From an uncultured Allobosea sp. (GTDB taxonomy: Bacteria; Pseudomonadota; Alphaproteobacteria; Rhizobiales; Beijerinckiaceae), in the NCBI RefSeq assembly GCF_945956895.1, contig NZ_CAMFJF010000028.1, positions 1 to 50,104 on the forward strand: DNA of 50,104 bases, in the 5' to 3' direction. The notes below the pieces were generated by a model that was not told the origin of the DNA, made no database searches, and saw only the letters and a program-made list of their open reading frames with translations. Positions 28,591-36,731 of this stretch are shown piece by piece. The stretch's first letter is position 1, and each line of letters starts with the position of its first letter. A program made the position numbers and the translations under genes.

Positions 28591-29064
28591 ATGGAAAAGG
28601 TTCCGATGACCGCGGGCGGTTTTGCCGCCCTGGAGGCCGAGTTGAAGGACCGTCAGCAGGTCCAACGCCAGCGCATCATCACCGCGATCGCCGAGGCGCG
28701 CGCGCTCGGTGATCTCTCCGAGAACGCGGAATATCACGCGGCCAAGGAAGCGCAGTCGCTCAACGAAGGCCGGATCATGGAGCTCGAATCGCTGATCGGC
28801 CGCGCCGACATCATCGATGTCTCCAAGCTCGGCGGCGAGACGATCAAGTTCGGCGCCACCGTCAAGCTGATCGACGACGATACCGAGGAAGAGAAGAGCT
28901 ACCAGATCGTCGGCGAGCCGGAATCGGACGTGAAGTCCGGCAAGGTCTCGATCGGCTCGCCGATCGCGCGCGCGCTGATCGGGAAGAGGGTCGGCGATTC
29001 CGTGCAGGTCAGCACGCCCGGCGGCGGCAAGTCCTACGAAGTCGTCAGCGTCGTCTTCCGCTGA
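28591..29064 (+). CDS. greA: Transcription elongation factor GreA
   Basis: Rescues backtracked RNA polymerase by stimulating transcript cleavage. The 157-residue product has the N-terminal coiled coil with the tip signature [17 protein letters not shown] and the C-terminal FKBP-like domain ([13 protein letters not shown]). ATG 28591 is preceded by GGAAGG; a start 45 bases upstream would add an unrelated lead. It follows carB by about 100 bases, an order often seen in Hyphomicrobiales. Confidence 0.97.
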   Translation: MEKVPMTAGGFAALEAELKDRQQVQRQRIITAIAEARALGDLSENAEYHAAKEAQSLNEGRIMELESLIGRADIIDVSKLGGETIKFGATVKLIDDDTEEEKSYQIVGEPESDVKSGKVSIGSPIARALIGKRVGDSVQVSTPGGGKSYEVVSVVFR

Positions 29065-29371
29065 GACGACGTTTCGTACACCGGTCATGCTCGCCCTTGT
29101 GGCGAGCATCCACGTCTTGAACACATCCTTCGATCGACGAAGTAAAGACGCGGATGGTCGGGACAAGCCCGACCATGACGCGCGATAGCCACTCTCCCCC
29201 TGCCAACACGTACCGCGTCGCTTCGATGATGCCGCTCCGCAGCTTCGCCAAGCCTCCGTTCGACACAGCTTGGCAACCATCATCTGCACATGATCGCCGC
29301 ATGGCCGCGGCCTTGGACTATTACAGTTCCGCACCTACATTGAAGCGACGAGCATTTTTGGAGATCCGGCC
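29065..29371. other. Intergenic stretch after greA
   Basis: About 300 bases without a credible gene. The first half is a long palindromic repeat (29083-29180). The rest (29181-29371) shows no repeat or strong hairpin and presumably carries the promoter of the secreted-protein gene. Confidence 0.6.
29083..29180. repeat. Palindromic intergenic repeat, family 6 (GGTCATGCTCGCC type)
   Basis: GGTCATGCTCGCC with its own inner stem (ATGCTCGCC/GGCGAGCAT), then CATCC...GGATG-type arms, and at the right GGTCGGGACAAGCCCGACC followed by ATGACG. Outer and inner arms pair. One copy only in this window, between greA and the next gene. Confidence 0.75.
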
Positions 29372-29887
29372 ATGATCACGCGTCGACATGTTCTGGCATC
29401 CGCGCTCGGTACGAGCGCTCTGGCCCTGGCGCCCGGCGCCTCCTTCGCTTCCGCTCCGGCTGTGCCTGTCGGCTCGATCAAGGTCGACTTCTCGCCAGCC
29501 GTGGCGTCGGCCTGGGGCCCCAATATCGCAATCGTCAGCAGCGAGCTCCAGCGCCAGCTCACCGAGCTGCTCGGGCCTTCGCTCCAGCGCGGCGCCGGCA
29601 CCCGCCTCGTCGTCTACGTCACCAGCATCTGGCTGTCGTCGGATGCCGGCGGTGGGGGAGGCGGCGGCGGCCGCAAGGCCGCCGACGGTGGCGGTGCCGA
29701 TTTCGACTACCTCGAAAGCATCGTAACGCTCTCCGACCGCAGCGGCCGCGAGCTCGGCCGGTGGCCGATCCGGTCGAGCGAAATGGCCGGCAGCGCGGGC
29801 GTCTGGACCTTGCCGGACATCCAGGAGCGCCGGCTGAAGGCGCTGGGCCGCAACAACGCCTACTGGATCAAGCGCTATCTCGGCTGA
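29372..29887 (+). CDS. Secreted protein of unknown function
   Basis: A 171-residue protein with a signal peptide of possible Tat type (R-R-H-V-L-A-S-A-L then an Ala-rich core, ending S-F-A-S-A). The mature part has a V-P-V-G-S-I-K-V-D-F start, a run of eight glycines (about residue 92), and a C-terminal W-T-L-P-D-I-Q-E-R-R segment. No family is recognised with certainty. It ends 4 bases from the stop of the convergent Lrp gene, so both transcripts must overlap or end inside each other. Confidence 0.75.
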   Translation: MITRRHVLASALGTSALALAPGASFASAPAVPVGSIKVDFSPAVASAWGPNIAIVSSELQRQLTELLGPSLQRGAGTRLVVYVTSIWLSSDAGGGGGGGGRKAADGGGADFDYLESIVTLSDRSGRELGRWPIRSSEMAGSAGVWTLPDIQERRLKALGRNNAYWIKRYLG

Positions 29888-29891
29888 GCCA

Positions 29892-30356
29892 TCAGCCGAA
29901 GGGTACGATCGGCTCGTCCTTGACCCGGTCGAGGGCGAGCGCGGTCCGGACGTTGCGGACATTCGGCATCGCCGTGAGTTCCGCAACGAAATCCTGGAAA
30001 GCCTTCAGGTCCGGCGTGACGCATTTCAGGGCAAAATCGATATCGCCCGACAAGGTCCAGCATTCGCGCACGGTCGGCCAGTTGCGAATCCGCTCCTGGA
30101 AGGCGACGAGATCGGCCTCGGCCTGGCTCGCCAGATGCACGAAAGCGAAGCAGACCACCTCGTAGCCGAGCTTCCGCTCATCGAGATCGGCATGGTAGCC
30201 GCGGATCAGCCCAGCCTCCTCCAGCGCGCGCACGCGCCGCAGGCAGGGCGGCGGCGAGATGCCGACGCGGCTGGCGAGCTCGACATTGGTCATGCGCCCA
30301 TCGGCCTGGAGTTCGCGCAGGATGCGCAGGTCGATATCGTCGAGTTTGGGGCGCAA
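29892..30356 (-). CDS. Lrp/AsnC-family transcriptional regulator
   Basis: A 154-residue regulator with an N-terminal helix-turn-helix (L-D-D-I-D-L-R-I-L-R-E-L-Q-A-D-G-R, then V-G-I-S-P-P-P-C-L-R-R-V) and a C-terminal RAM ligand-binding domain. TTG 30356 is chosen: GAGGA lies seven bases upstream and the protein then starts MRPKLDDIDL, typical of the family; an ATG at 30420 would add 21 unrelated residues. It is divergent from the ELM1-family gene 61 bases away. A P-P-P-C-L-R-R recognition helix is typical for amino-acid-responsive members. Confidence 0.94.
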   Translation of the reverse strand: MRPKLDDIDLRILRELQADGRMTNVELASRVGISPPPCLRRVRALEEAGLIRGYHADLDERKLGYEVVCFAFVHLASQAEADLVAFQERIRNWPTVRECWTLSGDIDFALKCVTPDLKAFQDFVAELTAMPNVRNVRTALALDRVKDEPIVPFG

Positions 30357-30417
30357 CGAGTGTCCTCGCGTGAAGGTCGCGCTGGTGTAGACGGCGCGGC
30401 CAAGCGATACAAGGCGC

Positions 30418-31428
30418 ATGCCCCAAGCGCAGAAAGCCATGCACGACAATCCGGAGCCGACCGTCTGGGTTCTGACCGACGGCAAGGCCGGCGACGAATT
30501 GCAATGCCTCGGCGTCGCCGAGCGGCTGGGCGTTGCCCCCGAAATCCGCCGGGTGAAACCGCGCAAGCCCTGGGCTTGGCTGATGCCGCGCGGACCGATC
30601 GACCCGCGCGAGGCACCGGACCGGCCGGACAGCCCGCTCAAGCCCCCTTTCCCCGATATCGCCATCGCCTCGGGCCGGCGCGCCGTCGCCTATCTGCGCG
30701 CTCTGAAGCAGGTCTCGAACGGCGCGACCTATACCGTCTTCCTCAAGGACCCGCGCACCGGCCCCGGCACGGCCGACCTGATCTGGGTCTCCGGCCATGA
30801 CAGGCTGCGCGGCGACAACGTTGTGGTCACCACGACCTCGCCGCATCGGCTGACGCCCGAGAAGCTTGCTGCCGCCCGCGCCGCGCCGCCGCCAGCCATC
30901 GCGAATTTGCGCGGCCCACGCGTCGCGGTGCTGGTCGGCGGCGACAGCCGGCATCACCGCTTCACGCCGGCCGATATCGAGCGTCTCGCCAAGCAACTCG
31001 ATGAACTCGCCCAATCGGGTGCGAGCCTGATGGGCTCGCCATCGCGGCGCACCTCGCCCGCGCTGGGAGCTGCCGTCGCCGCGGTCTTCGCCCGGCATGG
31101 CGGCTGGTGGTGGGACGGTACGGGCGAGAATCCCTTTCTCGCCCTGCTCGCCAATGCCGATGCGGTCATCGTCACGGCCGACTCCACCAATATGATCGGC
31201 GAGGCGGCGGCAGCCGGCGTTCCCGTACTGGTCTTCGAGCCCACCGGCGGCCATCCCAAGATCGCGGCGCTGGTCGCCGCGCTCGAACGGCAGGGCGTTG
31301 TGCATCGCTTCTGTGGACGCCTTGAAGGCCAGGCTTACGAACCGATAGACTCAACGCCGATCATAGCCGATGCGATACGGCAAGGCTGGCTGCGCCACCG
31401 GGCAGCACTGGGATTCACGCGCTCCTGA
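30418..31428 (+). CDS. Mitochondrial-fission ELM1-family protein
   Basis: A 336-residue soluble protein of the family shared by alphaproteobacteria and plant ELM1. Marks are W-V-L-T-D-G-K-A-G-D-E at the start, S-G-R-R-A-V-A-Y-L, F-L-K-D-P-R, and the D-S-T-N-M-I-G-E-A-A-A-A-G-V-P-V-L block followed by G-G-H-P-K, which looks like the donor site of GT-B glycosyltransferases. The bacterial role is not established as far as I know. ATG 30439 is a possible later start. Divergent from the Lrp gene, 87 bases before trxB. Confidence 0.88.
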   Translation: MPQAQKAMHDNPEPTVWVLTDGKAGDELQCLGVAERLGVAPEIRRVKPRKPWAWLMPRGPIDPREAPDRPDSPLKPPFPDIAIASGRRAVAYLRALKQVSNGATYTVFLKDPRTGPGTADLIWVSGHDRLRGDNVVVTTTSPHRLTPEKLAAARAAPPPAIANLRGPRVAVLVGGDSRHHRFTPADIERLAKQLDELAQSGASLMGSPSRRTSPALGAAVAAVFARHGGWWWDGTGENPFLALLANADAVIVTADSTNMIGEAAAAGVPVLVFEPTGGHPKIAALVAALERQGVVHRFCGRLEGQAYEPIDSTPIIADAIRQGWLRHRAALGFTRS

Positions 31429-32481
<1,053 letters not shown>

Positions 32482-32490
32482 AGGCTTCGG

Positions 32491-32521
32491 CGCAACCCAT
32501 CACTGACTCTGATGGGTTGCG
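32491..32521. terminator. Strong hairpin behind trxB
   Basis: CGCAACCCATCA pairs perfectly with TGATGGGTTGCG over 12 bp around a 7-base loop, 10 bases after the trxB stop. No T run follows, so it may stabilise the trxB transcript or act as a partial terminator before lsrB. Confidence 0.5.
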
Positions 32522-32550
32522 TCACCAGATTCACGGCGAATAACAGTATC

Positions 32551-32567
32551 TGTCTGCCACACAGACA
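32551..32567. promoter_or_regulatory. LysR-type box upstream of the lsrB-like gene
   Basis: TGTCTG-CCACA-CAGACA is a perfect 17-bp inverted repeat with a T-N11-A core, directly followed by TTGACG, a good -35 element (a weak CATCAT lies 18 bases on). A box abutting the -35 of the regulator's own gene suggests autoregulation. Confidence 0.55.
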
Positions 32568-32625
32568 TTGACGCACCACGCGTTTATCCCCCATCATGCA
32601 AAAAACGCATAGCGGGGGAAGCGCG

Positions 32626-33516
32626 GTGGATTGGGACCGCATTAGAATCTTTTATACGGTCGCGGAGTCAGGCAGCTTCACCAAAGCTGGCGATGTTCTG
32701 GGCCTGAGTCAATCGGCCGTCAGCCGCCAGATCGGTGCGCTCGAGCGGGAGTTGCGGGCACCGCTGTTCCATCGCCATACGCGCGGCCTGATCCTCACCG
32801 AGCAGGGCGAATTGCTGTGGCGCGCCGCGCGCGAGATGACGCAGCGGCTGGAGCGCACCCGCTCTCAGCTCTCGGAGACGCGCGAGCATCCTTCCGGCGA
32901 ACTCAAGGTCACCGCGACCCGCGGCCTTGGCGGGCACTGGCTGACGCCGCGCCTCGCCGAGTTCATGGACCTGTATCCCGACATTCGGGTCGAGCTCATC
33001 CTCACCGACGAGGAACTCGACCTGTCGATGCGTGAGGCCGATATCGCGATCCGCCTGCGCCAGCCGCAGCAGCCGGACCTGATCCAGCGCAAGCTCTTCA
33101 CCGTGCACTTCCACGTCTACGCCTCGCCGGCCTATGTGAAGCGCTTCGGCGAGCCCAAGAGCTACGACGACCTCGACAACCACCGCATCCTGTCCTTCGG
33201 CGGCACCTCGCCGTCCTATCTGACGGCGGTGCACTGGCTCGGCACGATGGGGCGCGACCAGCGCAACCCGCGGCCGATCCATCTGACGGTCAACAATATC
33301 ACCGCGATGAAGCGGGCGGTGGATTCGGGCGCCGGCATCGCTGTGCTGCCGGATTATCTGATCGAGACCGGCTCCCCGCTCGTGCAGTTGATGCGCGAGA
33401 CCGAGATGCCGCAGCTCGAAAGCTATCTGGTCTATCCCGAGGAAATGAAGTCGGTCGCCCGCGTCCAGGTCTTCCGCGATTTCCTCATCCAGAAGGCCCA
33501 GCGCTGGACCTATTGA
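32626..33516 (+). CDS. lsrB: LysR-family regulator, LsrB/VtlR-like
   Basis: A 296-residue regulator. GTG 32626 is chosen because GGGGGA sits 6 bases upstream and the protein then begins MDWDRIRIF, as I recall for LsrB/VtlR; ATG 32596 adds 10 residues. The winged helix includes S-G-S-F-T-K-A-G and S-Q-S-A-V-S-R-Q-I; the effector domain follows. Position behind trxB supports orthology. Rhizobial LsrB acts in symbiosis and oxidative stress and Brucella VtlR in virulence, both linked to AbcR small RNAs. Unlike what I recall of S. meliloti LsrB, this protein has no cysteine at all. A terminator follows 20 bases after the stop. Confidence 0.85.
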   Translation: MDWDRIRIFYTVAESGSFTKAGDVLGLSQSAVSRQIGALERELRAPLFHRHTRGLILTEQGELLWRAAREMTQRLERTRSQLSETREHPSGELKVTATRGLGGHWLTPRLAEFMDLYPDIRVELILTDEELDLSMREADIAIRLRQPQQPDLIQRKLFTVHFHVYASPAYVKRFGEPKSYDDLDNHRILSFGGTSPSYLTAVHWLGTMGRDQRNPRPIHLTVNNITAMKRAVDSGAGIAVLPDYLIETGSPLVQLMRETEMPQLESYLVYPEEMKSVARVQVFRDFLIQKAQRWTY

Positions 33517-33536
33517 TTTCGCCTCCCGGCGAAGGA

Positions 33537-33560
33537 ATCGGGCGCCGCAAGGCGCCCGAT
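33537..33560 (+). terminator. Intrinsic terminator of lsrB
   Basis: ATCGGGCGCC and GGCGCCCGAT form a perfect 10-bp stem closed by a GCAA tetraloop and followed by TTGATT. It begins 20 bases after the stop. Confidence 0.85.
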
Positions 33561-33755
33561 TTGATTCTGGCGGTTTTGTGGCCATCCAACCATCTCGCAT
33601 GCGCCAAAATCGAACAGTTCGCCTGAAAACTGTTCAGCAGCGGACAAAAACCCCACTCCCGCAGGGCCTGCAACCTCCCCGCGCAGCCTCCATCCTGCAA
33701 TGAACGCATATTTCTCAATCATTTAGGCTCAAATTCGCGCCATCTGCCCTTAGTT

Positions 33756-33799
33756 CATGCAGCCATTGCATGGCGGACCCAAGATATGTTGCATTGCAA
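33756..33799 (+). promoter_or_regulatory. LysR-type recognition and activation sites upstream of the small RNA
   Basis: CATGCA-GCCAT-TGCATG (33756-33772) is a perfect 17-bp inverted repeat with a T-N11-A core, centred 65 bases before the predicted RNA start. A second palindrome, TTGCATTGCAA (33789-33799), overlaps the -35 element. Recognition site near -65 plus activation site near -35 is the classical layout for a LysR activator. Confidence 0.65.
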
Positions 33800-33822
33800 A
33801 ATGGCAGGCCATGCCCGATATT
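33794..33822 (+). promoter_or_regulatory. Sigma-70 promoter of the small RNA
   Basis: TTGCAA (33794-33799) and GATATT (33817-33822) are spaced by exactly 17 bases. A start at A33829 would be 7 bases after the -10 element. No protein-coding frame with a start follows. Confidence 0.6.
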
Positions 33823-33828
33823 GAACTC

Positions 33829-33968
33829 ACGGTTGTTCGGAACGGGCTCCGCAATCTCCTCCCGGCGTTGAGTTCGTTTCAGCCGTTCCCCTCTGAGATG
33901 TTTGGCGTTTCGCCAGATGTTTCAAACTTTCAAAGCCGGCTCCCCTCGGGGACGCCGGCTCTTTTTTT
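33829..33968 (+). ncRNA. abcR: AbcR-family small RNA (candidate)
   Basis: About 140 nt bounded by a promoter and a textbook terminator, with no open frame of note. It has two C/U-rich tracts able to pair with ribosome-binding sites, CTCCTCCC (33856-33863) and TTCCCCTC (33886-33893), a small hairpin TGGCG-TTT-CGCCA (33903-33915) and a terminal hairpin with seven T. AbcR RNAs of Hyphomicrobiales silence ABC-transporter mRNAs by this kind of pairing, with Hfq, and are encoded next to lsrB/vtlR. Location and design fit; I did not compare it with a family model. Only one copy is seen, while many relatives have two. Confidence 0.7.
33934..33968 (+). terminator. Intrinsic terminator of the small RNA
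   Basis: AGCCGGC (33934-33940) pairs with GCCGGCT (33954-33960), with CCCC/GGGG pairing inside, followed by C and seven T (33962-33968). Confidence 0.9.
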
Positions 33969-34038
33969 GCCTGAACGCAGCGGCTTTCGATCCACCTGCT
34001 TCTCCCCGCTGCATCACAGCGTCTCTCGGCCCGACCAC

Positions 34039-34136
34039 CGTCATTGCGAGCGCAGCGAAGCAATCCGGAGGGACTGGGTTGAATGCTTGAGTCCAGCCCC
34101 CTGGATTGCTTCGTCGCTTTGCTCCTCGCAATGACG
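34039..34136. repeat. Palindromic intergenic repeat, family 2, copy 3
   Basis: CGTCATTGCGAGCGCAGCG on the left pairs with GCTCCTCGCAATGACG on the right; the inner arms GCAATCC and GGATTGC also pair. Confidence 0.9.
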
Positions 34137-34171
34137 GCACGGCTTAACGGGCCATCGGCTCCCTCAAACGA

Positions 34172-34199
34172 AAAGGCGCCGCCTGGAGGCGACGCCTTT
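34172..34199 (-). terminator. Terminator of the FMN reductase gene
   Basis: AAAGGCG and CGCCTTT flank an inner CGCCT/AGGCG stem; read on the minus strand it ends in CGCCTTTT. It lies 23 bases after the stop of the gene ending at 34223. Confidence 0.7.
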
Positions 34200-34222
34200 C
34201 ACAGCGATAATAGCTGCTTCGA

Positions 34223-34774
34223 TCAGATGGCGAGCTTGCCGGCGATCTTCGCGAAATTGTCGAGGAAGCCTTGCAGGAAGCCGCGCGTCGCCTCGTTGGT
34301 GACATTGTGCTGCGCGTCGATGAGATCGTCCTTGAACGTCACGAAGACCTGGCCGCCGACGACGACGCCGGCGAGATTGGTCAGGATCATGCGCAACCCG
34401 TTCTGCGAGACGGCCGTGCCGATCGCACCGCCGCTCGCGCCCGTCACGGCTACCGTCTTGCCGGCCCAGGAGTTCTTGCCATAGGGGCGCGAGGCCCAGT
34501 CGATCGCGTTCTTGAGCACGGCCGGGATCGAACGATTGTGCTCGGGCGTGACGATGAGGACCGCATCGGCGGCCTCGATCTCGCGCTTGAGGCGCAGCGT
34601 CGATTCCGGGCGGTTCGGCTCCAGATCCTGATTGAACATCGGCAGGTCGTCGATCTGGACGAAGGTGGCGTCGAAGGCGCCCTCACCCAGCTTCGCCAGC
34701 GCCAGGGCCAGCTTGCGGTTGATCGATTCGCGGCGGTTGCTGCCCACGATGACGGCGAGCTTCAGTTTAGCCAT
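34223..34774 (-). CDS. NADPH-dependent FMN reductase family protein
   Basis: A 183-residue flavodoxin-like oxidoreductase (ChrR/YieF type). Marks are the phosphate-binding start V-G-S-N-R-R-E-S-I-N-R-K, the D-L-P-M-F-N-Q-D segment and T-P-E-H-N-R-S-I-P-A-V-L-K-N-A-I-D-W. Such enzymes reduce quinones, chromate or azo compounds with NAD(P)H and FMN; the natural substrate is not visible. ATG 34774 has AGGGA six bases upstream. The gene faces the small RNA locus, separated by a repeat and a terminator. Confidence 0.93.
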   Translation of the reverse strand: MAKLKLAVIVGSNRRESINRKLALALAKLGEGAFDATFVQIDDLPMFNQDLEPNRPESTLRLKREIEAADAVLIVTPEHNRSIPAVLKNAIDWASRPYGKNSWAGKTVAVTGASGGAIGTAVSQNGLRMILTNLAGVVVGGQVFVTFKDDLIDAQHNVTNEATRGFLQGFLDNFAKIAGKLAI

Positions 34775-34877
34775 GCTAGTCCCTAGTGGAGGGTGGAAAG
34801 GCCGGCACAGTAGAGGCCCCGCGCCGGACCGCACAAGCAGCGGAGCTGCAAGAGCGGCATTGCGCGATTTCAAACGC

Positions 34878-34975
34878 CGTCATTGCGAGCGAAGCGAAGC
34901 AATCCAGGGAGACTGGGTGAGCGGTTCGGCCCAGTCCTCCTGGATTGCTTCGTCGCTTCGCTCCTCGCAATGACG
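34878..34975. repeat. Palindromic intergenic repeat, family 2, copy 4
   Basis: CGTCATTGCGAGCGAAGCG pairs with CGCTCCTCGCAATGACG; inner arms GCAATCCAGG and CCTGGATTGC. It fills the gap between ogt and the FMN reductase gene. Confidence 0.9.
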
Positions 34976-34984
34976 GCCTGCGTT

Positions 34985-35560
34985 TCAATGCCGCCCCGGC
35001 CGCGCCGCCAGCGGCAGCGCGTCGAACAGGCTGGGCTCGGCGCTGGTGCGCGCCTTCTCAATGGTGAGGATTCTCAGCTTGATCTCGACGCCGCCCTCGG
35101 CCGAGAAGCCCCCGGTCTTGCCGCCGGCCGCCAGGATGCGATGGCAGGGCACGATGATCGGCCAGGGATTCTGGCCGAGCGCCACGCCGACCGCCCGCGC
35201 CGCGCCCGGATCGCCGATGCGCTGCGCCACCTCGCCATAGGTCAGCGTCTCGCCATGGGGAATCGCGAGCGCGACCTCGTAGACCTTGCGGTTGAACGCG
35301 GAGACGTTCTCCAGCGCGACCGGCAGCTGCGACAGGTCGCGCTTCTCGCCCTCGAACAGCGCGCGGATGCCGGCCACGGCTTCCGCGACGAACCCATCAG
35401 CCTGCATCTCATCGGCTTCGGGAAAGCGTCGCGACAGGCGCTTGCGGGCGGCTTCCTCGTCGCGCTCGGGCAGCTGCGTACCGATGAAGCGCTCACCTTC
35501 CCAGATCACCGCGCAGGGGCCGATCGTGGTCTCGAACAGGTGGAAATGCTGATTGGCCAT
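34985..35560 (-). CDS. ogt: Methylated-DNA--protein-cysteine methyltransferase (Ogt)
   Basis: Removes alkyl groups from O6 of guanine by suicide transfer to its own cysteine. The 191-residue product has the N-terminal ribonuclease-like fold, the helix-turn-helix around Y-G-E-V-A-Q-R-I-G, and the acceptor Cys139 in I-V-P-C-H-R. No Ada-type regulator domain is fused. The last 15 residues run beyond the usual end. It is on the same strand as msrP upstream, 108 bases away. Confidence 0.94.
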   Translation of the reverse strand: MANQHFHLFETTIGPCAVIWEGERFIGTQLPERDEEAARKRLSRRFPEADEMQADGFVAEAVAGIRALFEGEKRDLSQLPVALENVSAFNRKVYEVALAIPHGETLTYGEVAQRIGDPGAARAVGVALGQNPWPIIVPCHRILAAGGKTGGFSAEGGVEIKLRILTIEKARTSAEPSLFDALPLAARPGRH

Positions 35561-35668
35561 GTGCGACTCGTGTCGTTCCGGCGAAGAATGACACGAGGTC
35601 TAGCACGGTCGCGGCAGGAGACGGCACCCGAAACCTGCCGAACGCCTGCCTCTCATCGAGTGCCTGCC

Positions 35669-36625
35669 TCACATGAAGAGGTTCTCGCCCTCGAGCCCCT
35701 TGTAGAGCCCGGCGACCTGGTCGCCATAGCCGTTATAGATCTGCGTCGGCCGCCGCTCGCGCGAGCCCAGGATCTGCTCGCTCGCCTGGCTCCAGCGCGG
35801 ATGCGGCACGGCCGGGTTCACATTGGCCCAGAAGCCGTATTCCGAGGCCTGCAGGCCCTCCCAGAAGGTCTTCGGCCGCTCGGCGACGAAGCTGATCTTG
35901 CGGATCGATTTCACCGACTTGAAGCCGTATTTCCACGGCGTGATCAGGCGGATCGGCGCGCCATGCTGCGTCGGCAGCGGCTTACCATAGATGCCGGTGA
36001 CGAGCAGCGGCAATTCGTTCGTCGCCTCCGCGATGGTCAACCCTTCCGTATAGGGCCAGGGATACCAGCGCTGGTTCTGCCCCGGCGCGACGCGCGGGTT
36101 CAGGAAGGTCTCGAAGCGGATGTACTTGGCGCCCGAAAGCGGCTTCGCCAGCGCAACGAAGGATTTCAGCGGAATGCCGGTCCACGGCACCGCCATCGCC
36201 CAGGCTTCGACGCAGCGGAAGCGATAGAGTCGCTCTTCCAGCGGCAGCTTGCGCACGAGATCGTCGAAGCCGATCTCGAAGGGCTTCTCGACAAGGCCGT
36301 CGACCTGGATGTTCCAGGGCCGCGTGGCGAGGCGCTTCGAGGCGTCGACGATGTCCTTCGACATGCCGAACTCGTAGAAATTATTGTAGTTCGCGGCGTC
36401 GTTTTCCGCCGTCTGCGGCACGCCCAGCACATAGGCGCCGTTACGCTTGGCGGGATAGAGATCGAGCGTCGGATCGGCACCTTGAGCCGACGCGATGCCC
36501 GGAAGCGCTGCGCCTGCGATCAATCCGGCGCCGGCAGTCATCAACTGGCGGCGATTGAGGAATACGCTCTCGGGCGTGGCCCGGCTTTCCGGCATTTCCC
36601 AGCCGGCATGGCGCTTGATCAGCAT
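35669..36625 (-). CDS. msrP: Protein-methionine-sulfoxide reductase catalytic subunit MsrP (YedY)
   Basis: Repairs oxidised methionines in periplasmic proteins with a molybdenum cofactor. The 318-residue product has a twin-arginine signal (L-N-R-R-Q-L-M-T-A-G), the Y-N-N-F-Y-E-F cofactor-contact segment and the molybdenum-ligand Cys138 in F-R-C-V-E-A-W. GGAG ten bases upstream favours ATG 36625; ATG 36634 has the site too close. The haem-membrane partner MsrQ, normally next door, is not present here, so electrons must come from a gene elsewhere. Confidence 0.94.
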   Translation of the reverse strand: MLIKRHAGWEMPESRATPESVFLNRRQLMTAGAGLIAGAALPGIASAQGADPTLDLYPAKRNGAYVLGVPQTAENDAANYNNFYEFGMSKDIVDASKRLATRPWNIQVDGLVEKPFEIGFDDLVRKLPLEERLYRFRCVEAWAMAVPWTGIPLKSFVALAKPLSGAKYIRFETFLNPRVAPGQNQRWYPWPYTEGLTIAEATNELPLLVTGIYGKPLPTQHGAPIRLITPWKYGFKSVKSIRKISFVAERPKTFWEGLQASEYGFWANVNPAVPHPRWSQASEQILGSRERRPTQIYNGYGDQVAGLYKGLEGENLFM

Positions 36626-36686
36626 GACGGACATACTCCGTTTTCGATGGGCTCGTTAGGCCACGAAAGCGGGGTCACGGCAATTC

Positions 36687-36715
36687 ACGAGGGAGAGAGA
36701 TATTCTCTCCCTCGT
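36687..36715 (-). terminator. Hairpin between leuB and msrP
   Basis: ACGAGGGAGAGA pairs perfectly with TCTCTCCCTCGT over 12 bp around a 5-base loop, 17 bases after the leuB stop. No T run follows on the minus strand; it may be a terminator or mRNA-end stabiliser. Confidence 0.5.
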
Positions 36716-36731
36716 CATGTTCAGGCTCGTA

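Larger units (their letters stand above)
33517..34222. other. Non-coding stretch behind lsrB
   Basis: About 700 bases without a protein gene. It holds, in order: the lsrB terminator, an 8-bp stem-loop (33612-33635), a LysR-type box, a promoter and terminator enclosing a likely small RNA, a family 2 repeat, and the terminator of the FMN reductase gene that faces it. Confidence 0.7.

Noticed and set aside
29154..29180. GGGACAAG in the repeat behind greA as another copy of the TTGTCCCC word
   Set aside because: It is the loop part of the family 6 palindrome, in a different context and far from the primase.
33612..33635. GAACAGTT/AACTGTTC stem-loop behind lsrB as a second small RNA
   Set aside because: No T run and no promoter of the right spacing were found around it.
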